A DNA stretch of 64,000 bases from Eutreptiella sp. 'Long Island Sound 2002' (Eukaryota > Euglenozoa > Euglenophyceae > Eutreptiales > Eutreptiaceae), in assembly GCA_964036045.1 (NCBI GenBank), contig OZ038382.1, positions 40,874,090-40,938,089 on the forward strand, read 5' to 3'. The translations under genes and the position numbers were made by a program. Positions 51,539 through 61,800 of this stretch are shown one piece after another; position 1 is the stretch's first letter, and each line of letters opens with the position of its first letter. The notes under the pieces are model-generated. The model was given only the letters and a program-made list of their open reading frames with translations, ran no database searches and had not been told where the DNA came from.

Positions 51539-54500
51539 CTATGGTTGATGGTGGTTAGCTGGTGGGTCAGCTGTTGTCGCTGTCGTCGTCGCCGGTGGTG
51601 TTGGTGTCTCTGATGACGAGGTGATGGTCGGTGAGCATGGCGTGGGTGACGTATGGGCGTATGTGGTGTTGTCGGCGATAACGTTTGTGGGCCGGATGTG
51701 GCGGTGGTGGCGAGGGTGCTGTAGTTGACGGGTGGTGTGGCCCACGTCGCCTCCGGTGGTGGAGGTGTGATGGGTGCCTTGGTGGTGTCGGCGATGGTGG
51801 GGTGCCGCGGGTGGTGTATTGGTTGTTGGTGGTGGAGATGTTCCTGGTTTGTGGGTAGTCCCTGTCCGGCGGTGGTGGTGTTGGTGGTGTCGGTGCTCGT
51901 TGAGGCCGTTGGCGACGCCGGGGGTTCCTGGTCTCGCGTGGGGTGGTGGTGGCGGTGGTGAGCGTAGGCGGTGCCATGGCGGTGGTGCCATTGACGGTTC
52001 GGCCGGGCGTGCTGGTGCCGGTTTTGGGTGTAAGTGTGGTTCGGGGTGCGGCATTGGTGGGTGGCTTTGACGGCGGGTGGCGTGACTGGTGGGTGGCAGC
52101 GGTAGGGGGGTGTCGGTTGTTGGTGAGGCTGTCGTTGTCGGTGTTCTGGTTGGTGCCGGTGACGGTGTCGCTGGCCGTGCAGATGGTGGGGGGGACTCGT
52201 ACCCTGGGGTCGCCGTGGCGTTCGGTCGACGGTGGTGCTTCCCGTGGTGTTCGTGTGAGTTGGCCGGGAGTGGTGTCGGCGTTGCTCTGGCTGGTGCCGT
52301 GTGTGCGGGCTGTGTGATTTTTGCGTCCGGGGTCGGTGGCCTTGGTGACGGTGGTGTGTTGGGGGTCGGCGCCGGTGGTGACGGTCCGATGGTGAGGGTG
52401 CCGGGGACGTTGGGTGGGTCCGCGCTGTTGGGCCTTCTCCTCGCCATTCCTGGCGAAGGGTGCTGGCGGTGGTGTCGCTGGTGGCGAGGGTGTGGTGGTG
52501 TTGCTGCGGTGTTTTGTGCTGCTTGGGTGGGTGGTGGGGACCCCTGGTTGATGTTGACGTTGCTCCGGGTGATTTCGATGCGGTGGGTGCGATGGCGTGT
52601 GGCGTTGTTGTTGCTACCCTTGGTTGGCGGCCTGGTGGGCGGCGCTGGTGGCGTTTGTTCGCCAGTCGTGGTGGCGTCCTTGGTGGTGTCATCGATGGGG
52701 GCGCCCTAGGTGTTACTCTGTGCCGGGGTCGTGGTGGTGGTGTTAGGGGTGTTGTGGGTGACGGTACCTCGGTTCGTCGTTGGTGGGGTTGGCGGTGGTG
52801 TGTCTCGCGGTGGTCCGGTGGCCTCTGTGCTGGTGTTCGGTGGTTCTGGGCGTGCCATTTGTGGCTGGTGTTTGGCCGGTCTGTGGTCCTGGTGGTGTCG
52901 GCTGTCCGTGGGTCCGTAGTGACAGGTGTTGCTGCGGTTGCGGTTTAGGGTGACCTTGCTGCGGTTGGGTGGTGGTGTCGCCGTGTTGCCGCTGTCGGTG
53001 GTGCCGGTGTTGGCGTTGGTGGGGGTGCTGCCGGGGGAGCTGTGTGTGTTGGCGTTGTAGGGTGTTGTAAGTGCTGCCCTGGCGGTGTTCTGACGGCGGA
53101 GGGGGGACCTCGCCACTCCTGGCGGAGGTTCCCACGTGCGTCGTTGGCTGGTGGGTTGGCCTTGGCCCCCTCGGTGTCCTTGCTGCCGATGGTGTCTCAC
53201 CGGGATGCGGGATGGGGGATGCTCCGGGTTGCTGTCGGTGAGGTCGCACTGCCGGTGGCGCCGTCGGTGGTGCCTGTGGTGAGGTCGTTGCGGGCGCTGC
53301 TATGGTTCACGATGTCTCTGATGTTGTTGATGCTGCTGGTGGTTGGTGTGGGTCTGTGTGTGGGTTGTCAGTGGCTGCTGCTGGTGCTGGTGGTGATTCT
53401 TGGTGCGGGCCGGTGGGTGGCGCGGTTGGAACGCCTTGGGTGTAACTTGGCCGCTGGGTGGTTTCTTGTGTTGGTCCGTTGTTGGTTCCGGGCGTCCCCG
53501 TTGGTGAGGGTGTTGTGGTGTTCGGTTTGGGTGTTGGCGGCGGTGCAGGTGTGGGTGTCGCAGTTCCTGGCCCTGGGTCTGGCCGTGGCCGTTCGGGTGT
53601 TGCTGGGTGTGGGCGTTCGCCTCTCCTGGCTGAGGGCTCGGTGGCGTTCGTTCGCCAGCTGTGCTGGCGTCCTTGGTGACGCCGTTGGTGGGGTTGCCCT
53701 AGGTGGCGGGGCCGTGGTGGTGGTGTTCGGGGCGTTGTAGGTGACGGCACCTCGGCCCGTCGTTGGTGGGGTTGGTGGTGGTGTGGATAGTGCCGTGGGT
53801 GTTGGTGGCGCTGGTGTTGCCGAAGGCGAGGGTGCCTTATGTGTTACTTGGTGGTTTGCGTGTGTTGTGGTGGTCTGTTGGCGTGGGCGTTGTTGGTGTT
53901 GGTGCTGGGCGCGGCCTGTGTTTGGGTGGTCGGCGGTTCCGGGCGTGCCACTCGTGGCCGGCCGTCGCGGTGTTGGTGACGGTGCTGGCGAGGGCGCCGC
54001 CTGTGGAGCTGTGGCCGATGTGGGCGCTGCGGGTGTTGCCCTGGTGGATGGTGGTGTTCTGACGGCGGGGGTGGGACCTCGCCACTCCTGGTGGGGGTAC
54101 CCATGGGTGTCGCTGGCCTGTGTGTTGGCTCCCTTGGTGTTGTTGATGCCGATGGTGTCGTACCTGGCGGTGTTGCCGTGGCGATTGCCGTTGACGCTCT
54201 GGTTTGTCGGTGCTGAGGCCGTACTGCCGGTGTCGGTGTCGGTGATGCCGGTGGTGAGGTCGTTGTGGGCGTCGCTATGGTTCTCGGCGTCTCGGACGCT
54301 GCTGATGCTGGTGGTGGTTGGCGTGGGTCTGTGTGTGGGTGGTCAGCGGCTTGCGTTCAGGGCGGTGGTCGGTTTCTGTGGCTCTGTCTGGGGGGGTGTG
54401 CAGTAGGTGCTGTGGTCTGCTGGTGCTGCTGTTGGTGTAGGTGGCGTAGGTGTTGCTCCGGGTGGTGTCGTGGGTGAGGGTGGTGTTGGCGGCGCCGGTG

Positions 54501-55485
54501 GTGTGGGTGTCGCCGGGGATTGCATGGTGGTTCCGGGCGCGTGCCCTCGCTTCCCCTGGCCGGGGCTTGGTGGTTTGTTGGCTCACCGGCTGTGGTGGTT
54601 TCGGTGTCCTCCGGTGGCAGAGGTTGCTGGTGGCGACGCTGATGGTGGGGTGTTGCCGGCGATGGTGTGCTTGATGCTGTTGGCTTGGGTGATGTAGGTG
54701 CTCGAACCGGCGGTGGCATGCGTAGGTGTCGTAGGCGTTGGTGCCGGCGGTGACGGTGTTGGTGAGGGTGTTGTGCTGGCTTGATTTTTGGCGGTGTTGG
54801 TGTTTCCGATGGCGTGGATGCCAGTGGCGGTGGTTCTGGGTGCGAGCCGGTGGGGGACCGGATCGGCTGGGTGCGGTCGTTGGTCAGTGTTGGGTGGCTT
54901 TTTGTGTTGGTTTGTTGTTGGTGAGGGTGTCCCTTGTCCTAGTGTTTTGGTGGGTGCTGGGGTCGCTGGTGTTGCCGATGGTGCTTCCGCTGGTTTCGGG
55001 TGTGTCCGCTGGTCAGGGTGTCGTGGCGTCCGGTTTGGGCGTTGGTGGCGGTGCTGGTGTGGGTGTCGTAGTGCCCGGTCCTGGTGTTGGGCGTGGCCGT
55101 TCGGGTGTTACTGGGTGTGGCCGTTCGCCACTCCTGGCTGCGGGCTTGGTGGGTCCTCCTTTGCGTCCTAGCGGCTTCTGGCGGCCCTGCAGCCCCCCTG
55201 GCGGGGGGGGGTTGCTGGGTTCCTGTTGTTTGGGTTTGTGTGTGTTGCGTGTGTGGTGCGGGCGGCGCCTGCGCTTTGGTGTGTGGTGTGCGCTTGTGGG
55301 GCTCGTGTCGGTGGCGGTTGTGGGGGTGTGTGTTGTGTGCACGCTCGGGCGTGTGTGCGGTGTGTTGGTGGTGCGTTTGGGCGCCTGCCCTCGCCTTTGC
55401 GGGCGTGGTTTGGCGGCCCTGTTTGGTGTGGGGGCTGTGTGTCGTGCCCCCCCCCCCTGTCTCGGCTGTCTGGTTCCCCGCCCCC
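51539..55485. repeat. GGT/GTT-rich region with diverged ~1 kb repeats, upstream of the LINE ORFs
   Basis: Strongly strand-biased low-complexity DNA (G/T-rich on plus, C/A-rich on minus). Landmarks recur at similar offsets: GCGTTYGTTCGCCAG at 52651 and 53644 (993 bp), GACGGCGG with CCTCGCCACTCCTGG at 53092 and 54061 (969 bp), GCTATGGTTC with flanks at 53299 and 54274 (975 bp). A segment around 53521 recurs near 55029. It could be the 5' untranslated promoter monomers of the LINE or older flanking DNA. The many long frames here are Thr/His/Pro or Val/Gly/Leu runs and are not supported as genes. Confidence 0.55.
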
Positions 55486-56282
55486 AGTAAGAAAAAGTGC
55501 TTTACCATTGCTTTGGGACATACTCTAGTTGTATTAGAGATGCACTGAGCATCCATGCATTTTTATCTTAGTATTGGTCCAGCCAAAAGTGGTGAGAACA
55601 CATTTTGACCTATGGAACCAAACACCCAATCAGGATATGGAGTGGACCCCTTAAACCCCTTTCAATCAGAAGTAAAACATCTTTTCCTGAGTTGACTGAG
55701 CACTGACATACCTAAGGTAGAGCCTATGAATTTATCTATGTTTTTCCATGAATACTTATCTGCCCTAGTGGTATGCACCATAGGGGGTTAGGCACCTCTT
55801 TTTGAGAGGTCCTGGGTTCAATTCCTGGTCAGCCTAACTAAGTAGGAAGATCCCATGTGACATGGCAGTGACCTCATCGCCACATACCATGCCACCTCAG
55901 CACATATGGGACCCAAAACAAAGAGTGCACATCTCCTAAGATGGCACTATGGAGAGAGAGTGATCCTGAGGCAGTTTTCTAACTCTTTTCCCAAAACATT
56001 TCAGCTATCTCTGTGAATATGCATTCATTTGTATCCTGAGTTGCAGTTTCTGTGAATATCTAATCATCTTACACTGTTTACACTGCAGCCCTTCATGCTT
56101 TGATCCTGAATTACGTTCTCCTTGCATACTATTGGCTTGGGCTATCCTGGATTGAGTTGGCCTTACTGTATTTCAACAAACAAAAGCTTTTCATCATCCA
56201 AAACCAGCAGCAGGACACCCTACAGTAACAAAAAGCAGCAGGAGAAGCAAAAACACAGTGCTGAAAACACTATAAACTTTTC
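55486..56282 (+). other. AT-richer segment before E2, possible 5' LTR and leader
   Basis: The composition changes sharply at about 55486 from GC-rich LINE-side DNA to ordinary AT-richer sequence that continues to the E2 primer-site candidate. Its size (about 800 bp) and place fit a 5' LTR, but no second copy exists in the window, and the right end does not finish in CA. It contains a tRNA-like stretch near 55794-55831. No protein gene is seen. Confidence 0.35.
55754..55831 (+). other. tRNA-like sequence with A- and B-box motifs
   Basis: TGCCCTAGTGGT (55761-55772) resembles a pol III A box and GGTTCAATTCC (55815-55825) is a near-perfect B box. Between them ACCTC/GAGGT forms a perfect 5 bp stem (55794-55798 with 55806-55810) around the 7-base loop TTTTTGA, like an anticodon arm reading UUU. 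The acceptor arm does not pair, so this is not an intact tRNA. A SINE head or tRNA relic is more likely. Confidence 0.35.
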
Positions 56283-56296
56283 TGGTAGCAAGAGGC
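56283..56296 (+). other. Candidate primer-binding site of E2
   Basis: TGGTAGCAAGAGGC starts with the eight bases of the initiator tRNA-Met complement and then matches it with one extra A. It lies 85 bases before the gag ATG, a normal distance. The base pair before it is TC rather than the usual CA of an LTR end, so the call is weak. Confidence 0.3.
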
Positions 56297-56367
56297 AGCC
56301 TGTCTCTGTGCACCGGCAGCGACCCCGCGCCGTACAACCAGTGCTCTGAGCAGGCAAATACAAGCAG

Positions 56368-58869
56368 ATGGATCAAGGAAGAGTGGACGCCGAGGTGAAC
56401 ACAGCGCCAGCGCCAGAGGCACCGGCAAGGCCGGCGCCTGACGCTGTACCTTCGGTGGAGCCCTTACATGGGCCAATGGATACGGCGGAGGACTCCTTGG
56501 ATGGCCTCCAGACGGCCTTTGGGGCCCTGTCGGTGAAGGAAATGGTCTCTCAGCCTCAGCCTGTGAAGAGGAAGAGAGGAAACGAGAGCGAGAAGGATGC
56601 TGGAGAAGGAGCAGACGAAGGAGAGGAGCAAGGGCAAGACCCGACGGATGTCCCTACCTTCGAAGGCGCACCAAGCGCTTCTGGCCCCCATGCATCACCC
56701 TCTCCCATAACCACCACACTCTCAGCCGCCGCTACATCCACTTCCACAACCAACCAGCCTATGGCAGAGGGCACAGGCTTTACTGGCATGCCTCACTACC
56801 CCGCCTATGGCATGGGCCCACCTACCGCTGCGCTCCTTGAGGCAACTACTGCCAGTGAGCCGGTGGCTTCCAGCTCTGCGCCGCGTTGGTATGCAGCTGA
56901 CCATCCCCATCCACTCCACGCCACTGGAACCTACATGGAAGTTCCTGGGTATGCTCCTGGGTGTGCACCTGGGTATGCACCCCTGAGTGGGTTGAGGAGA
57001 GGACCAGAGTCTCTGGGAGGCAGGAGTAGAGGATCGGGAAGATCCTCCAACAGGTCCCTGACGCGGTCGGAGATCAATGAGGTGCTCCGAGGAGCTACTT
57101 CGCAAATCGTGAGCGACCTCACGCAAGAGATCAGGGAGAAACTGCAGCCCCTGATGATCCCGTCCCATGCGTCACCTACGACAGTGGGAATGTCACCCCA
57201 CCGAGTACAGGCTAACCACCTGGCGGCAGGGTTGACGAATACCCTGGGGAGCCTGAGGAGCCGACCGATGCCGACCCCTGCAGCAGTACCGAGAAGTCCC
57301 TTCGTCCCGAGGACAGCCCAGCCGCCCTACAGTCACTTGACGAACTCGACGAGGGCCGAGCTGGACCAGCTGGGGCTGACAGCCCTAAGAGCTATGGTGG
57401 ACGTGGAGCCTTATGGCTCCAGTGATCTAGGCGGAGACCCCTCCGATGATGGGCCGCCTTCGATGACTTCTTCTTCGCCATCGGATGACGAAGACCCTGA
57501 GGACCCCGAGGACCCCAAGGGTAAGAAGAAGAAGAAGAAGAAGAAGAAGACCCGACGCCCTGAAGGACGCCGAGCTCAGGAGGCGAAGGCTATTGCCACC
57601 TCCAAGATAGTGGTGAACCTGCCTGAATTCACAGGCAAGGACCTCAGCGAGTTCGCTGAGAACTTTGGCCGGTTCCTACGACTGACCGGCCAAACCCACG
57701 CGAGTGGGCGAGTGAAGTGCGACCTGCTCCTGCAGTGCTGCAAGACGAAGTACCTGGAGAAGCAGGTCAGGCAGATCGTCACCAACTCTGCCACCTTTGC
57801 CGACGTGTTGGTTGCCCTGGAGAGGCAGTACCCAACCTACGAGACCGACCTCTCCATCAGGGCCGAGATCCAGAACCTGCCCGTGCTGCCGAACAACCCC
57901 AAACCCGGCAGGGTCTCCGAGCTGTTGGCGGACCTGGACCACTGGGCTGGACGACTGACGCCCGGTTCCTACAGCAGCGACGACCTGCTGTTTTGGTTGT
58001 GCTCCAAGCTCCCCCGTGAGCTATGGGACGAGTGCCGTCTGACGGCTGAGCGCAAGGCTAGATCCCTCCGCTACGAGGATCTATGCGTGCTGCTCCTGGA
58101 GATGGCGCTGGAGAAGGAGAGCGACCAACACCTGAACCACTACCGTCCTGGTGGTGGAGGTTCTGGAGGCAAAGGGTACCAAGGGTCCCGACCTGGGCAG
58201 GGGACTACCCCCAAACACGCCCACGCCCGCCTAATGGAGAACGTGAAGGAGCTATTCTGGTGTGATGCCAGAGATGAACAGGGCCACCTGCAGCATGCCT
58301 CCGACTGCGAGCAGCGAGACTGCTTTGTTGTCCAGGGGAAGCAGCAGGAAAAGATCACCGGCGCCAAGGTGAAGATGCCGGATCATTACCGCTGCACCAT
58401 CACGTGTGCATTCTGCGGTAAGCGGAAGCACCATGAGGACGAGTGCTACCATAAGCAACGCCTATCGGCGAAACTTAAGGGGGAAGATCCTGGCAAAAGC
58501 TCTGGCAAAGGTGGAGGCAAGGCCAAAGGCAACGACTCCGGCAAGGGCAAGTCGAAAGGACGTGGTCAAGGTGGTCAAGACAAGGGTCAAGGCGGACGAG
58601 GAGGAGGCGCTAATCGCCAGAACGACAACAAGAACAAGGACAAGAACGGAGGTAACCCCAACCCTAATCCAGGGGGGAACTCCGAGCCCTCTGGAGGGCA
58701 GTCTGGACCTACCACACGCTCACAGACGCAGGCCCAGCAAGAACAAGGAGCCAAGCGTGAGCATGAAGGTGGTGACGACGGCAACGCCAAGAAGAGAAGC
58801 CGTTTCATGAGGATGGCCCGCAAATTGCGGAACAAGGGGTTCGAGGTGACCTGTCCCGCGGAATTCTGA
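56368..58869 (+). CDS. gag: E2 Gag polyprotein with CCHC zinc knuckle
   Basis: 833 residues; the ATG at 56368 is the first in the frame. The N-terminal 380 residues are Pro/Ser/Glu-rich and probably disordered, with short GYAPG-type repeats near 195-205. A run of nine lysines at about 385-393 precedes the capsid-like region at about 415-590 (LPEFTGKDLSEFAENFGRF, later WLCSKLPRELWDE), typical of retrotransposon Gag. A CX2CX4HX4C zinc knuckle spans 680-693 (CAFC, H688, C693). After it come Gly/Lys-rich RNA-binding repeats and a basic end (KKRSRFMRMARKLRNKG). It ends in TGA at 58867, followed in frame by pol. Confidence 0.9.
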   Translation: MDQGRVDAEVNTAPAPEAPARPAPDAVPSVEPLHGPMDTAEDSLDGLQTAFGALSVKEMVSQPQPVKRKRGNESEKDAGEGADEGEEQGQDPTDVPTFEGAPSASGPHASPSPITTTLSAAATSTSTTNQPMAEGTGFTGMPHYPAYGMGPPTAALLEATTASEPVASSSAPRWYAADHPHPLHATGTYMEVPGYAPGCAPGYAPLSGLRRGPESLGGRSRGSGRSSNRSLTRSEINEVLRGATSQIVSDLTQEIREKLQPLMIPSHASPTTVGMSPHRVQANHLAAGLTNTLGSLRSRPMPTPAAVPRSPFVPRTAQPPYSHLTNSTRAELDQLGLTALRAMVDVEPYGSSDLGGDPSDDGPPSMTSSSPSDDEDPEDPEDPKGKKKKKKKKKTRRPEGRRAQEAKAIATSKIVVNLPEFTGKDLSEFAENFGRFLRLTGQTHASGRVKCDLLLQCCKTKYLEKQVRQIVTNSATFADVLVALERQYPTYETDLSIRAEIQNLPVLPNNPKPGRVSELLADLDHWAGRLTPGSYSSDDLLFWLCSKLPRELWDECRLTAERKARSLRYEDLCVLLLEMALEKESDQHLNHYRPGGGGSGGKGYQGSRPGQGTTPKHAHARLMENVKELFWCDARDEQGHLQHASDCEQRDCFVVQGKQQEKITGAKVKMPDHYRCTITCAFCGKRKHHEDECYHKQRLSAKLKGEDPGKSSGKGGGKAKGNDSGKGKSKGRGQGGQDKGQGGRGGGANRQNDNKNKDKNGGNPNPNPGGNSEPSGGQSGPTTRSQTQAQQEQGAKREHEGGDDGNAKKRSRFMRMARKLRNKGFEVTCPAEF
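58867..58869 (+). promoter_or_regulatory. In-frame UGA-CGG between gag and pol, candidate readthrough site
   Basis: Context GAA TTC TGA CGG GGA CGC. The frame continues through ten codons to a GTG at 58900 and on to 63798. The protease Asp (residue 18 from that GTG) precedes the first in-frame ATG, so separate ATG initiation would destroy the protease. UGA followed by CGG is a known leaky signal in tobraviruses. Use here is inferred. Confidence 0.65.
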
Positions 58870-61800
58870 CGGGGACGCTCTGGTGGCACCCAAGACCTGG
58901 TGTTTTGGGTACGTATCCGACTAGGGGGACGTGAATACCTGGGGGTACTGGATACTGGAGCCACAATATCGATAGTGGCCAAGAAAACTTTACCTTGTGG
59001 GAGCCTGAAGAACACCATGACCACCGCCGCTATACGGATGGGGGATGGACATGTGGTGCACAGCTGCGGGGACTGCGAAGTGGAGGTACCTATGGGCTCC
59101 AGGACTATCGCCCATCGGTTCTATGTGATGGACACTGATGCCTTCGACTTTGTACTGGGTACTGACTTCTTCGTGCAGCACTCCCAGATACAATCCCTGA
59201 CGCTGCAAGTGCCCTACCTCCTGTACGTGGACAGCGGCAGTGGCAGAGAGTCTGTGCCACTGGAGCAGTCGGAACATACCTCGAGTTACCTGAGACTATC
59301 GAAGGAGGAGCCCTCGAACATGATGGCGGCCTCCAAAACTGAGGACTATCAACTATTGGGGGAAGTCCTAGACCAAGGTCTGAAGGAGTTGGGTTACTCT
59401 CGAGAAGACCTAAGTGTGGAACTGTTCGCCAGCGACAAGCAGCATGTACTGGACCTATACTGCAGCAAGGGGAAGAACTGCAGCTACAAATTTTACTGGC
59501 CCTCTTTCGGGATGGCCTACGGGAACCCCAGATTCAGTGAACTGGGGAAGGTGCTGACCAAGGTGGCCTTGGAACGTTCCCGTATGGTCCTGTGTTCCCC
59601 CGATTGGGGAGCTCATGGGGGCAACGAGTACTGGCGAACCCTCCTTGATAAGCTGACTATCAGCTCTGTGCGGTTACCTGATGAGGCCATCTACGTACCT
59701 CTGGGACGCAAGACGCCCATTGGGAAGCCCGGATGGGGGAGTATGCTCAGCGTGGTGGACGGAAGTCTTACCACCATCCCCTGGGAAGACCTGGACCCTA
59801 CTCTGGTCCAGGCTATACAACGAGAAAGCGATGGACTCGCCTTGGGTGACTTGAAGGATCGCCTACGAACTCAAGATGCTGTTGAAACTACACCCGGAGG
59901 AGATGAGTACGTCGTGACTGACACCAACGCCCCCAACTCTCCCTGTCATGTACCTGTTCCTGATGGAGTCTCTGAGTGTGGACTATCTGAGCTACCTAGC
60001 TCTATCCACTCAGACGACGAAACTGAGCACGACGCCTTCTTCGTGCAGACTGCGGTGGAAGAAGTGGAGAACGCCGAGTACGTCGCCCCACTAAAACCCC
60101 TACTCTCCATGAGGGTGGAAGACCCCGTGGATGAAGAGCTGGACCCTCGATCCAGGCTCAGGGAGTATGTGGATTCCAAGAGGAAGTTGGTGGCGAAAAA
60201 GCTATGCTACGCGAAGCCTACCAGCAGCTCATGGCCACTGAAGCAAGGACGGATGGGAGACCTATCCCAACTGAAGGAGGACCTCGAACAGAAGATCACC
60301 ACCTGGCAAAGGGAGGTAGATCTCAAGCTCATGAAGAGCGTATGGGGTGCCCATGTGAGGACCCCAGAGGAGGACGACCTCTCGGAGGAATGTGTATGTG
60401 AACCCCCTAAAGCGTGCCTATGTTGCCATCGCCCACCGGAGATGGTTGAGCAAGACCTTCTGTATGCCTACCAAGGGCTGAAGGATGCTACCGCGGGCGA
60501 AGAGTCGGTGGAGGACCACCTCCCGACGTCTATTCAAGGGGCAAGCAACTTACACTCCGACGAGGACATGGAGGACAAGATCAAGGTACTGGACCCGCGG
60601 GTGCAAAAGCTGATAAGGACCTATCTGGAGGTGTTCGGAGAACTACCCCCTCCAGCCTCATGCGACAAGCTGGTACAGATGGACCTCAAGCTGAAACCCG
60701 AGTTCGTGGGTCACAAGATCCGGAGGAGACCCTATCCAGCTCCTAAAGAGCAGGCCGACGAGATTGAGCGACAGATACAAGAATGTATCGACGCTGGCCT
60801 AGTCCTGGAGTACAAGGATGGGGACTACCCCCTACACTGCAGCCCCTGTTTCCTGGTGGCTAAACCTGGGTCTACAGCCAAACGGCTGGTAGTGGACTAT
60901 GGAGAGCTGAACAAGAAGACGCTGAACCACTCAGGGTCCATTCCCAATATGGAGTCTACCCTGGAGAAGATAGCCTCCTGTCGCTACAAGACCAAGATGG
61001 ACAAGCGAAGTGGATTCTGGCAAGTGGACCTGACGCCCAACGCGCAGGAACTACTGGCCTTCATCACCCCTCAGGGGAGGGTATTCAAGTGGAAGGTCAT
61101 GCCATTCGGCGTGGCTAACGCCCCCGCTCTGTTCCAAGAGCTGATGAACAAGATCTTGTCCATCCTACGAAGGAGACCTAAGGTGCAGGAGCTCATATCC
61201 CGTGGGGCCCAGATGGAGGCTCACATCGACGATGTATGCCTCGGGACCAATACCCAGGAGGATCACCTAATCCTCTTGGGTGAGTTCTATGCGGTCTGGC
61301 AGGAGAACCACACACGACTCAAGCTGGAGAAGTGTGAGTTCATGCAGGAGACCATGCAGTACCTGGGGTTTGACGTTGGCTATGGGTGGTGGACCCCAGC
61401 GGCCTCTAAGGCCGAACCCCTGATGGATGCCAAGGTACGACACGAAGACCCCAAGAAAGGACTTCATGATGTACGCAGTTTCATTGGGGCGTGCAACTTC
61501 TATCGTCGCCACATCAAAAACTTCACCTACACCAGCGCGGTACTGACTGACTTGATCAAGAAGAGTACTACTTGGCGCTGGGGCCCACAAGAGCAACAAG
61601 CGTTTGACGAGCTCAAAGACAAGGTAGCCAACGCTAAGTGCTTGGGCGTGCCTAGGGCACAAGGGGAGATTATCCTGGTGACCGACGCCAGCAATGTGGG
61701 CGGTGGTGGAACGTTGTTCCAGTGGCAAGCACTAGAGAAGGAGGAGTTCGACTCGGCCATTTCCCAATGGGGGACGGAAGGTCTCAACCGAGATGGAACC

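Noticed and set aside
51022-52692. A 556-residue minus-strand frame upstream of ORF0
   Set aside because: Composition is almost entirely Thr/His/Pro/Arg from a C/A-rich strand. It is a different frame from ORF0 and matches nothing I know.
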